Below, piece after piece: positions 43,028 to 50,462 of a stretch of DNA of 64,000 bases. The notes beneath the pieces were generated by a model that had not been told where the DNA came from, made no database searches, and saw nothing but the letters and a program-made list of their open reading frames with translations. A program made the position numbers and the translations under genes. Position 1 is the first letter of the stretch. Each line of letters opens with the position of its first letter. The stretch is from Streptomyces sp. M41(2017) (GTDB lineage Bacteria > Actinomycetota > Actinomycetes > Streptomycetales > Streptomycetaceae), in NCBI RefSeq assembly GCF_002078175.1, contig NZ_MWFK01000001.1, forward strand, positions 1,116,001 through 1,180,000, written 5' to 3'.

Positions 43028-44341
43028 TCAGCCCGCGGAGCTGAACGCGTCGTTCATCTTCTTCGCCGCGTCGTCGGAGGCCTTGGCCACGTCCTTCTTG
43101 CCGCTGACGATCTCCTGGAACATCGTCGGCAGGACCAGCGAGGCGTCGATCTGCGCCCAGGCGGGCGAGGCCGGCACGAACTTGGCGCCGGACGCGAGGG
43201 TCTTCACGAAGGGCGCGACGAAGGGCTCGCGGTCAGCGACCTGTTCGCGGACGTCGGTGTAGGTCGGCAGGAAGCCCATCGCGTCGAAGAGTTCGCTCTG
43301 TGTCTTCTTGGACGCGAGCTGTTCCATCAGGTCGACGGCGAGTGTGCGGTGCGCGGTGCTCTTGAGGACACCGAGGTTGTTGCCTCCCGCGAAGGCGGGC
43401 GCGACCGAGCCGGCCTTCACCCCGGGCAGCGGTACCACCGCGTACTTGCCCTTGACGGTTCCGGCCTCGACCGCCGCGTGGCTGAAGTCGCCGCCGATCG
43501 CCATCGCGGCCTTGCCCGAGGCGAAGGCGGTCACCGTGTCGTTGCCGCCCATGCCCGCGCACTTGGCGGCGGGACAGTTGGTGTCACCGAAGAGCGAGGT
43601 GTAGGCCTTGATGCCCTTCCGGGCCTCGGCGCTGTCGATGGCGGAGGCGTAGGAGCCGCCCTTGCCCTGGGCGAGTTCACCGCCGTTGGCCCAGATGAAC
43701 GGCATCGCGCCGTACGTGTAGGCGCCGCCCACGGCGAGCCCGTACAGGCCGGGTTTCGCGGCGTGGATCGTGCGTGCGGTCTCGGCGAGTTCGGCCTGCG
43801 TCTTCGGGACGGGGAGGTCCAGTTCCTTGAAGACGTCCGTGCGGTAGTACAGGGCGCGGACGCCGACGAAGTACGGGGCGCCGTAGACCTTGCCGTCCAC
43901 GGTGACCGACTGCCGTGCGGTCGGGTCGGTGTCCTTGGCCTCGTCCCATGCGGCGAACTCCCCGGAGATGTCGGCGAGTCCGCCGTCCTTCACGTATCCG
44001 GCCGTGTCCGTGTTGCCGTACTCGATGACGTCCGGGGCGCTCTTCGGGTCGTTGAAGGCGGCCTTGATGCGCTGGGCGCGGGTCTCCACGGGGATGTACT
44101 CGATGTTCACCCGCGCGCCCTTGTGGGCCTTCTCGAAGGCGGCGACGGCCGCGTGGACCACCTTCTCCTTGGGCTTGTTGCCGACCTCCTGGAAGAGCCA
44201 GACACGCAGGGTGCCGCTCTTCTCGTCCTTGCCGGACGAGGAGTTGTCGGAGGTCTGGGGAGCGCAGGCGGTGGCGACGACCAGGGCCGCGAGGGCGGCT
44301 GCCGTCCGGGCGGCGCGAATTCCGGGAGCAGAGAGTTTCAT
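43028..44341 (-). CDS. Sugar-binding lipoprotein of the ABC importer
   Basis: The 437-residue extracellular solute-binding protein (family 1) has a lipobox-like VVATAC at residues 21-26, followed by a Ser/Lys-rich linker and the binding domain (GTLRVWLFQEVGN; YIPVETRAQRIKAAF; APDVIEYGNTDT). GGAGG lies seven bases before the ATG at 44341. It is the first gene of the importer-hexosaminidase operon and has a DasR-like site 103 bases upstream. Binding of chitobiose or GlcNAc is inferred from the operon. Confidence 0.92.
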   Translation of the reverse strand: MKLSAPGIRAARTAAALAALVVATACAPQTSDNSSSGKDEKSGTLRVWLFQEVGNKPKEKVVHAAVAAFEKAHKGARVNIEYIPVETRAQRIKAAFNDPKSAPDVIEYGNTDTAGYVKDGGLADISGEFAAWDEAKDTDPTARQSVTVDGKVYGAPYFVGVRALYYRTDVFKELDLPVPKTQAELAETARTIHAAKPGLYGLAVGGAYTYGAMPFIWANGGELAQGKGGSYASAIDSAEARKGIKAYTSLFGDTNCPAAKCAGMGGNDTVTAFASGKAAMAIGGDFSHAAVEAGTVKGKYAVVPLPGVKAGSVAPAFAGGNNLGVLKSTAHRTLAVDLMEQLASKKTQSELFDAMGFLPTYTDVREQVADREPFVAPFVKTLASGAKFVPASPAWAQIDASLVLPTMFQEIVSGKKDVAKASDDAAKKMNDAFSSAG

Positions 44342-44369
44342 CGAGCGTCCTCCGGTGGGGGGTGCGCGC

Positions 44370-44377
44370 GTTGCAAC
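44370..44377. promoter_or_regulatory. GTTGCAAC palindrome ahead of the sugar-importer operon
   Basis: An 8-bp perfect palindrome, GTTGCAAC, lies about 30 bases upstream of the binding-protein ATG, with GCGC on both sides at unequal spacing. It could be a LacI-family or other operator. Confidence 0.35.
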
Positions 44378-44443
44378 ATGCGCAATGGCGGTTTTGCTCT
44401 GCACAACACCCCGGAGGCTATGGAGTACATGAACATGCCCACA

Positions 44444-44459
44444 AGAGGTCTCAACCACT
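44444..44459 (-). promoter_or_regulatory. Probable DasR-responsive element (dre)
   Basis: Read on the minus strand the 16-mer is AGTGGTTGAGACCTCT. It matches the dre consensus A(C/G)TGGTCTAGACCA(C/G)T at 13 of 16 positions, including both GGT and ACC half-site cores. DasR, the GlcNAc regulator of Streptomyces, represses chitin and amino-sugar genes through such sites. The target operon encodes a sugar importer and a GlcNAc-releasing enzyme, so function and site agree. Confidence 0.65.
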
Positions 44460-44490
44460 CTGTGACCACGCGACGCACTCCGTGCAACGC

Positions 44491-45099
44491 TCAGCCCTCG
44501 GCCCCCTCCACGTCGCCCGTCCTCTCGCGCTTCTCCTCACGGCCCTCGCGCAGGGTCCGCCCCGCGGCCCGCTTGCTCACCACGGACAACGCGCGGATCG
44601 ACGCGACGAGCAGCCACGCGTGACCACCCAGCGACAGCACCCCCCACTGCCGCTCGGCCGCGGGTCCGGTCGCCAGCAGGACGGCCCCTGCGAACAGGGC
44701 GCCCGCGGCGGCGCACTCGAGCTTCACCAGCGGGTGCGGCAGCAGCACTTCCCTCAGGAACCGCTCCCCGTACCACCACCGGAGCAGGCCGCCGGCCCCG
44801 ACGAACGCGAGGGAGGCGCACAGGGGCGCGGCGAGCACCACCGTCCACGTCGGCAGCGGGTGACCGGCCTCGCCCTGCCGCGCGAGCACGACGCCGCAGG
44901 CCCCGGTCACCGCCCCGCACAGCGCGACGGCCAGCTCGGCCAGGTTCTCGGCCTCCGGGCCCCGGTCGCCGTACACCCCGTCGTTGACGGCGCGCCTCAC
45001 GGCGACCCGCCTCCGCAGACCGGGACCGCATCGCCCGGCCCTCGGGCCCTGGCCCCCTCTGCCGAGGGCCGCGCCCAGGACACGCAGCAGCAACTCCAC
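44491..45099 (-). CDS. Conserved integral membrane protein
   Basis: The protein of about 202 residues has four to five hydrophobic segments (for example LAVALCGAVTGACGVVLA, TWTVVLAAPLCASLAFVGAGG, AAAGALFAGAVLLATG and HAWLLVASIRALSVV) and a charged C-terminus. I recognise no named family. GTG 45099 is chosen because GAAGGGG lies just upstream and the membrane region follows; the longer open frame has no support. It is downstream of the DUF3039 gene and its terminator. Confidence 0.7.
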   Translation of the reverse strand: MELLLRVLGAALGRGGQGPRAGRCGPGLRRRVAVRRAVNDGVYGDRGPEAENLAELAVALCGAVTGACGVVLARQGEAGHPLPTWTVVLAAPLCASLAFVGAGGLLRWWYGERFLREVLLPHPLVKLECAAAGALFAGAVLLATGPAAERQWGVLSLGGHAWLLVASIRALSVVSKRAAGRTLREGREEKRERTGDVEGAEG

Positions 45100-45133
45100 A
45101 CCCCACCCCTTCGCTCCGGCCTCGCGCACGACA

Positions 45134-45169
45134 AGGCCGCGGCGTCCCTCGTCAGGGACACCGCGGCCT
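45134..45169. terminator. Hairpin after the DUF3039 gene
   Basis: Bases 45134-45149 pair with 45154-45169 with one mismatch and a four-base loop, about 45 bases after the DUF3039 stop. Confidence 0.7.
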
Positions 45170-45212
45170 CGCGCGGTCCACGCGGCGTACTGCGCCGGGG
45201 AGAGCCGTGGCG

Positions 45213-45512
45213 TTACTTCTTGTCGCCGCCGCCCTTGCCCTGGTCGCCGCCGGCGCCCATGGACTCGAAGATCTCCTTGCACATGGGGCACACGGGGTAC
45301 TTCTTCGGGTCGCGGCCCGGCACCCACACCTTGCCGCACAGCGCCACGACGGGCGTGCCGTCCAGCGCGCTCGCCATGATCTTGTCCTTCTGGACGTAGT
45401 GGGCGAAGCGCTCGTGGTCCCCGTCGCCGTGCGACACCTGCGGCGTCGGCTCCACGAGGGTCCCCGTCCCCGTGCCTCGCTGGGGCTGGGTCTCAGGCTC
45501 AAGAGTGCTCAT
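45213..45512 (-). CDS. DUF3039 domain protein
   Basis: The 99-residue protein matches the actinobacterial DUF3039 family. The diagnostic part is HYVQKDKIMASALDG, then VVALCGKVWVPGRDP and CPMCKEIFE. The CPMC pair with the earlier ALCGK Cys suggests a zinc-binding site. The molecular role is unknown. The ATG at 45512 is seven bases behind TACCCT, which points to leaderless translation. Confidence 0.82.
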   Translation of the reverse strand: MSTLEPETQPQRGTGTGTLVEPTPQVSHGDGDHERFAHYVQKDKIMASALDGTPVVALCGKVWVPGRDPKKYPVCPMCKEIFESMGAGGDQGKGGGDKK

Positions 45513-45597
45513 GCAGCCAAGGGTACTGGGGCCGGAGGCCATCGGTTGAGGGAAGGGTCGCGTGCCACTCCGAGGAGCCGCGGGGGCCCCGCCGGGG

Positions 45598-46170
45598 TCA
45601 GTTCAGGGAGGGGTCGTCCGGGTACGTCGCCACCATCGCCAGTTCACTGCGCTGGCGGCGCAGGACCTCGCGCCACAGCCCTTCCGGGGCCGGCGAGGAG
45701 ACGTCCCCCGGCTCGGACTCCACGACGTACCAGGCGCCCTCGCCCAGCTCGTTCTCCAGCTGGCCCGGGCCCCAGCCGGCGTAACCGGCGAAGATGCGCA
45801 GGGAACCGAGCGCCGAGGCGAGCAGCTCCGGCGGGGCCTCCAGATCGACGAGACCGATCGCTCCGTGCACCCGCCGCCAGCCGAGCGGCGCCCGCTCGGC
45901 CGACGCCCCGCCCGGGATGACAGCGACGCCGAGCGCCGAGTCCAGCGAGACCGGGCCGCCCTGGAACACGACACCCGGCTCACCCGCGAGGCCGGCCCAG
46001 GCCTCCAGGATGTCCCCGACGCCCACGGGGGTCGGCCGGTTGAGGACGACGCCGAGGGAGCCCTCCTCGTCGTGGTCGAGGAGCAGCACCACCGCGCGGT
46101 CGAAGTTCGGGTCCGCCAGGGCGGGCGTGGCCACGAGCAGCCGCCCTGTGAGCGAGGACACCTCGGTCAT
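45598..46170 (-). CDS. YqgE/AlgH family protein
   Basis: The 190-residue protein belongs to the YqgE/AlgH (UPF0301) family. The hallmark segments are GRLLVATPALADPNFDRAVVLLLDH (read in parts), GVVLNRPT, FQGGPVSLD and GYAGWGPGQLENEL. The biochemical function is not settled. ATG 46170 fits the family start; an ATG three codons earlier is possible. It is divergent from murA. Confidence 0.9.
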   Translation of the reverse strand: MTEVSSLTGRLLVATPALADPNFDRAVVLLLDHDEEGSLGVVLNRPTPVGVGDILEAWAGLAGEPGVVFQGGPVSLDSALGVAVIPGGASAERAPLGWRRVHGAIGLVDLEAPPELLASALGSLRIFAGYAGWGPGQLENELGEGAWYVVESEPGDVSSPAPEGLWREVLRRQRSELAMVATYPDDPSLN

Positions 46171-46451
46171 GCGAGACATGATCCCGCACATTCCCGTCGC
46201 GTGGGGAGCCAATACCCGTACGCGAGTGAATGCAGCTCAGGGCGCAACGGAGCGCCGACCGCGCACGCCGGGAGCGGTGACCCCGTGTGCCCGTTTCGGA
46301 ACGGTTCGTGTTGTGGCAAAGCTATGACGCACCTGAGGCGTCCGTGGGCTTACAGAGGGGGGGTGGGCGGCCATTACCCTTGCTGTTCGGCTCCCGTACG
46401 ACCGGCCTGCCGACGACTCACACCTGCCCAACTCATCGGAACGCGAGATAC

Positions 46452-47792
46452 ATGACCGTCAACGACGATGTCCTGCTTGTCCACGGCGGAACCCCGCTTG
46501 AGGGCGAGATCCGTGTCCGCGGTGCGAAGAATCTCGTACCGAAGGCCATGGTCGCCGCCCTCCTGGGCAGTGGTCCGAGCCGGCTGCGCAACGTCCCCGA
46601 CATCCGCGACGTGCGGGTCGTGCGCGGACTGCTGCAGCTGCACGGTGTGACCGTCCGTCCGGGTGAGGAACCCGGCGAGCTGGTCCTCGATCCGTCCCAT
46701 GTCGAAAGCGCGAACGTCGCTGACATCGATGCCCACGCGGGCTCGTCGCGCATCCCGATCCTCTTCTGCGGCCCGCTGCTGCACCGTCTCGGCCACGCCT
46801 TCATCCCCGGTCTCGGCGGCTGCGACATCGGCGGCCGGCCGATCGACTTCCACTTCGAGGTGCTGCGCCAGTTCGGCGCGAAGATCGAGAAGCGGGAGGA
46901 CGGCCAGTACCTGGAGGCCCCGCAGCGGCTGCGCGGCACCAAGATCCAGCTGCCCTACCCCTCGGTCGGCGCGACCGAGCAGGTGCTGCTCACCGCGGTG
47001 CTCGCGGAAGGCGTCACGGAGCTCTCGAACGCGGCGGTGGAGCCGGAGATCGAGGACCTGATCTGCGTCCTGCAGAAGATGGGCGCCATCATCGCGATGG
47101 ACACCGACCGGACGATCCGCATCACCGGTGTGGACACGCTCGGCGGCTACACCCACGCGGCCCTCCCGGACCGCCTGGAGGCCGCCTCCTGGGCTTCCGC
47201 GGCCCTGGCGACCGAGGGCAACATCTACGTCCGCGGCGCCCAGCAGCGGTCGATGATGACGTTCCTGAACACCTACCGCAAGGTGGGCGGTGCCTTCGAG
47301 ATCGACGACGAGGGCATCCGCTTCTGGCACCCGGGCTCGCAGCTCAAGTCCATCGCCCTGGAGACGGACGTCCACCCCGGCTTCCAGACGGACTGGCAGC
47401 AGCCGCTGGTCGTCGCCCTGACGCAGGCCACCGGCCTGTCGATCATCCACGAGACGGTGTACGAGTCCCGGCTGGGGTTCACCTCCGCGCTCAACCAGAT
47501 GGGCGCGCACATCCAGCTCTACCGTGAGTGCCTCGGCGGCTCGAACTGCCGCTTCGGGCAGCGCAACTTCCTGCACTCCGCGGTCGTTTCGGGCCCGACG
47601 AAGCTCCAGGGCGCCGACCTGGTCATCCCCGACCTGCGCGGCGGCTTCTCGTACCTCATCGCGGCGCTGGCGGCCCAGGGCACCTCGCGGGTCCACGGCA
47701 TCGACCTGATCAACCGCGGCTACGAGAACTTCATGGACAAGCTGGTGGAGCTCGGCGCGAAGGTCGAGCTCCCGGGCAAGGCGCTGGGCTGA
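46452..47792 (+). CDS. murA: UDP-N-acetylglucosamine 1-carboxyvinyltransferase
   Basis: MurA adds enolpyruvate to UDP-GlcNAc, the first committed step of peptidoglycan synthesis in the cytoplasm. The catalytic Cys is C124 in GGCDIGGRPID, so the enzyme should be fosfomycin-sensitive. K26 of RGAKN contacts PEP. The length of 446 residues is slightly above the usual ~420. The ATG at 46452 was chosen over a longer open frame without family similarity. A strong terminator follows at 47862. Confidence 0.93.
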   Translation: MTVNDDVLLVHGGTPLEGEIRVRGAKNLVPKAMVAALLGSGPSRLRNVPDIRDVRVVRGLLQLHGVTVRPGEEPGELVLDPSHVESANVADIDAHAGSSRIPILFCGPLLHRLGHAFIPGLGGCDIGGRPIDFHFEVLRQFGAKIEKREDGQYLEAPQRLRGTKIQLPYPSVGATEQVLLTAVLAEGVTELSNAAVEPEIEDLICVLQKMGAIIAMDTDRTIRITGVDTLGGYTHAALPDRLEAASWASAALATEGNIYVRGAQQRSMMTFLNTYRKVGGAFEIDDEGIRFWHPGSQLKSIALETDVHPGFQTDWQQPLVVALTQATGLSIIHETVYESRLGFTSALNQMGAHIQLYRECLGGSNCRFGQRNFLHSAVVSGPTKLQGADLVIPDLRGGFSYLIAALAAQGTSRVHGIDLINRGYENFMDKLVELGAKVELPGKALG

Positions 47793-47861
47793 CCCAGCCT
47801 CCCGGCCCCCGGCCGGCTCGTGCGGCTGGGGGTCCGGGGGTCATCCCGGTGATACGTACGA

Positions 47862-47898
47862 CGATGGGGCGGCCCCCCTGAAAGGGGCCGCCCCATCG
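47862..47898. terminator. Bidirectional terminator between murA and hupA
   Basis: Bases 47862-47876 pair perfectly with 47884-47898 around a seven-base loop between the convergent murA and HU genes. Confidence 0.85.
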
Positions 47899-47949
47899 GC
47901 GTTCCGCGCCTCGTACGTGTCCCGTCCTGCGGGACCGCACCGGCCAGGA

Positions 47950-48231
47950 CTACTTGCCCTTGGCGGCTTCCTTGAGCTTGCTGCCCGCGGAGACCTTCAC
48001 GCTGTAGCCGGCCGGGATCTGGATCGGGTCGCCGGTCTGCGGGTTGCGCGCGGTGCGAGCGGCACGGTGGGTGCGCTCGAAGGTCAGGAAGCCGGGGATG
48101 GTGACCTTCTCGTCGCCCTTGGCGACGATCTCGCCGACGGTCTCGGCGAAAGCGGCCAGAACGGCGTCGGCGTCCTTGCGGGTCACCTCGGCACGGTCGG
48201 CCAGCGCGGCCACCAGCTCACTGCGGTTCAT
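47950..48231 (-). CDS. hupA: HU-family nucleoid protein
   Basis: This 93-residue DNA-bending protein has the typical HU start MNRSELVAALADRAE, the beta-arm region FLTFERTHRAARTARNPQTGDPI (read in parts) with the Arg-rich saddle and the family NPQTG signature, and the ending FKxG replaced by KLKEAAKGK. It lacks the long Lys/Ala/Pro tail of HupS, so it is the HupA-type paralogue. GGGAG is nine bases before the ATG. Confidence 0.93.
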   Translation of the reverse strand: MNRSELVAALADRAEVTRKDADAVLAAFAETVGEIVAKGDEKVTIPGFLTFERTHRAARTARNPQTGDPIQIPAGYSVKVSAGSKLKEAAKGK

Positions 48232-48606
48232 GTCGTTACTCCCGTGTTCTTCTTGCTGTTGAGGCGTGCCACGCGGCGGAGCCGCATATCCGGCACAGTG
48301 AAGCCGATGCTGCCAGGGTCCTCGGTCGGCCCCCGGACCCGGGTCCGTAGCCAGACCGTCGCGCCCGAAGACGCATCCTGCCCCCACCTGCGGCGGGAAA
48401 GCCAATCCGGCACCCCTGGGAGTCACACGAACACCCTTGGGGGTCACACGGAAAGGCCTGCGAGGCCTGAGCCTGGCCGCCACCATAGAGGCGGCCACTG
48501 GCCCCGCGTTCCGCGACGCGCCGGGTTGCGGGCGGTCGTGGCGCCCGTCACAGGCGGGCCACCGGCCGCCTCCGGCCGGTTCTGCGGTCCGGCCCGGCCC
48601 GCTCGG
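48232..48606. promoter_or_regulatory. Upstream region of hupA with 21-bp-spaced direct repeats
   Basis: The 375 bases between malic enzyme and hupA contain no gene. Two 19-base copies (48411-48429 and 48432-48450, 17 of 19 identical, CACCCYTGGGRGTCACACG) start 21 bases apart, two helical turns. A 14-bp perfect palindrome CGGACCCGGGTCCG lies at 48334-48347. Both may control hupA. Confidence 0.5.
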
Positions 48607-50040
48607 CTACGCGGTCGTACTGGCCGCGTCCGTCACCCCCGCCGCCTTCGCGGCGTTGCGCACCGCTCCGGCGACCGCGCCCGCGACCTTGTCGTTGAAG
48701 ACGCTGGGGATGATGTAGTTCGGGTTGAGCTCGTCCTCGGTCACCACGTCCGCGAGCGCGGCAGCGGCGGCGAGCATCATCTCCGTGTTGACGGTACGCG
48801 ACTGGGCGTCCAGGAGGCCACGGAAGACGCCCGGGAACACCAGGACGTTGTTGATCTGGTTGGGGAAGTCGGAGCGGCCGGTGGCGACAACGGCCGCCGT
48901 CTGCCGGGCGATCGCCGGGTCGACCTCGGGGTCGGGGTTCGCGAGCGCGAACACGATGGCATTGTCGGCCATCCGGGCCACGTCGTCGCCGTCGATCACG
49001 TTCGGGGCCGACACGCCGATGAAGACGTCCGCCTCCCGGACGGCCTCCTTCAGCGTGCCGGTGAGGCCCTCGGGGTTGGTGTTGTCGGCGATCCAGCGCA
49101 GCGGCGAGTCGGGGGCCGCGGCGACGAGGTCGGAGCGGTCCGCGTGCACCACGCCGTGGATGTCGGCGACGACGGCGTTCTTCACACCGGCGGCGATCAG
49201 CAGCTTGAGGATGGCCGTGCCGGCCGCGCCCGCGCCGGACATGACGACACGGATGTCACCGATGGCCTTGCCCGCGACACGCAGGGCGTTCGTCAGCGCG
49301 GCGAGGACCACGATGGCCGTGCCGTGCTGGTCGTCGTGGAAGACGGGGATGTCGAGCGCCTCGCGCAGCCGGGCCTCGATCTCGAAGCAGCGCGGCGCGG
49401 AGATGTCCTCCAGGTTGATGCCCGCGAAGCCGGGGGCGATGGCCTTCACGATCTCGACGATCGCGTCGGTGTCCTGGGTGTCCAGGCACAGCGGCCAGGC
49501 GTCGATGCCGGCGAAGCGCTTGAAGAGGGCCGCCTTGCCCTCCATGACGGGCAGCGCGGCCTTGGGTCCGATGTTGCCCAGGCCCAGCACGGCGGAGCCG
49601 TCCGTCACGACCGCAACGGAGTTGCGCTTGATGGTGAGGCGGCGGGCGTCCTCGGGGTTCTCGGCGATCGCCATGCACACCCGCGCCACGCCCGGGGTGT
49701 AGATCATGGAGAGGTCGTCACGGTTGCGGATCGGGTGCTTGGACTGCATCTCGATCTTGCCGCCGAGGTGCATCAGGAACGTACGGTCGGAGACCTTGCC
49801 GAGGGTGACGCCCTCGATGTGGCGCAGCTGTTCGACGATCTCGTCGGCGTGCGCGGTGGAGGTCGCCGCGATGGTGACGTCGATCTGGAGCTTCTCGTGG
49901 CCGGATGCGGTCACGTCGAGGCCGGTCACCGAGCCTCCGTTGGACTCGACGGCCGTGGTGAGCTGGGAGACCGCCGTTCCGCTCGCGGGCACCTCCAGCC
50001 TGACCGTGTTCGAGTAGGAGACGCTGGGCGCCGTTGCCAT
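48607..50040 (-). CDS. NAD(P)-dependent malic enzyme with N-terminal ACT domain
   Basis: It decarboxylates malate to pyruvate. The 477-residue protein begins with an ACT-like regulatory domain (about residues 8-80). The catalytic part shows SMIYTPGVARVC, GLGNIGPKAALPVMEGKAALFK (read in parts), the metal-binding VFHDDQHGTA and the Rossmann motif SGAGAAGTA. The ACT domain suggests control by an amino acid or similar ligand. Adaptation to NAD or NADP is not decided by sequence. The gene stands behind a structured RNA and terminator at 50206-50389. Confidence 0.93.
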   Translation of the reverse strand: MATAPSVSYSNTVRLEVPASGTAVSQLTTAVESNGGSVTGLDVTASGHEKLQIDVTIAATSTAHADEIVEQLRHIEGVTLGKVSDRTFLMHLGGKIEMQSKHPIRNRDDLSMIYTPGVARVCMAIAENPEDARRLTIKRNSVAVVTDGSAVLGLGNIGPKAALPVMEGKAALFKRFAGIDAWPLCLDTQDTDAIVEIVKAIAPGFAGINLEDISAPRCFEIEARLREALDIPVFHDDQHGTAIVVLAALTNALRVAGKAIGDIRVVMSGAGAAGTAILKLLIAAGVKNAVVADIHGVVHADRSDLVAAAPDSPLRWIADNTNPEGLTGTLKEAVREADVFIGVSAPNVIDGDDVARMADNAIVFALANPDPEVDPAIARQTAAVVATGRSDFPNQINNVLVFPGVFRGLLDAQSRTVNTEMMLAAAAALADVVTEDELNPNYIIPSVFNDKVAGAVAGAVRNAAKAAGVTDAASTTA

Positions 50041-50130
50041 GGCCGACTTCCTCTGCTTTCACCGTGTCACTGCGTTTGTGCCGTCCGATCGTCGCACCTA
50101 CCCCTGAGTACGTGGTAGTCGCCCCGGATT

Positions 50131-50147
50131 GCGAACGTTTTGTTCGC
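50131..50147. promoter_or_regulatory. 17-bp inverted repeat upstream of the malic enzyme gene
   Basis: GCGAAC (50131-50136) and GTTCGC (50142-50147) are a perfect inverted repeat separated by GTTTT, 91 bases upstream of the ATG. It is a plausible operator. The spacing is five bases, not the four of a LexA box. Confidence 0.45.
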
Positions 50148-50205
50148 GAGGGGCTCGCGGTTTCGGAAAACGGATTCCACCATACGAGAATCGGCCGGGC
50201 AACGA

Positions 50206-50240
50206 AAGAGGCCCACGTCACGGGGTGACGTGGGCCTCTT
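50206..50240 (-). terminator. 16-bp perfect hairpin terminator upstream of malic enzyme gene
   Basis: Bases 50206-50221 pair perfectly with 50225-50240 with a three-base loop. Read on the minus strand the stem ends in CTCTTTCGTT, a fair U-rich tract. It ends the structured RNA, the helD transcript, or both. Confidence 0.85.
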
Positions 50241-50354
50241 CAGGTCCTCCGGGGAGGACGACGTTCATGACACCGACCCGCCATGCTCGCCTCGCGGCAA
50301 GTGGTCGCTCGTAGCGACGAAGGTTGGGCCCGGGGGCTTGGATCGAGCCGGTGT
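50206..50354 (-). ncRNA. Candidate structured small RNA or regulatory leader
   Basis: The ~149-base transcript predicted here contains several consistent helices. A long-range closing stem pairs 50349-50356 with 50268-50275 (8 bp). Inside it are hairpin 50304-50318 (6 bp) and hairpin 50286-50301 (6 bp with a GCGA tetraloop). A third hairpin at 50244-50259 follows, and then the terminator at 50206-50240. A promoter-like pair lies just upstream. No open frame of interest is present. It could act in trans as an sRNA or in cis as a terminator-type leader of the malic enzyme gene. I do not recognise a known RNA family. Confidence 0.55.
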
Positions 50355-50361
50355 CACGTCA

Positions 50362-50389
50362 AAGGTAACAAAGGATCCCCGTAAGGCAA
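50362..50389 (-). promoter_or_regulatory. Promoter for the candidate RNA
   Basis: On the minus strand a -35 TTGCCT (50389-50384), a 16-base spacer and a -10 TACCTT (50367-50362) place the start near 50354, right at the closing stem of the structured RNA. Confidence 0.5.
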
Positions 50390-50462
50390 TTCCCGTCCCG
50401 GGAGTTCTTTTTCGGCGGGGCGTGGGGGCGGGCGCGGACCGGAGCGGTCGAAGCGGACGGGG

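Noticed and set aside
50131..50147. A possible LexA (SOS) box upstream of the malic enzyme gene.
   Set aside because: The half-sites GAAC and GTTC are present, but the spacer is five bases, not four, and the gene is not a repair gene.
50206..50354. Assignment of the structured RNA to 6C, 6S or the ydaO (c-di-AMP) riboswitch.
   Set aside because: No pair of C-rich loops, no long open-bubble stem, and none of the ydaO consensus segments I know are present.
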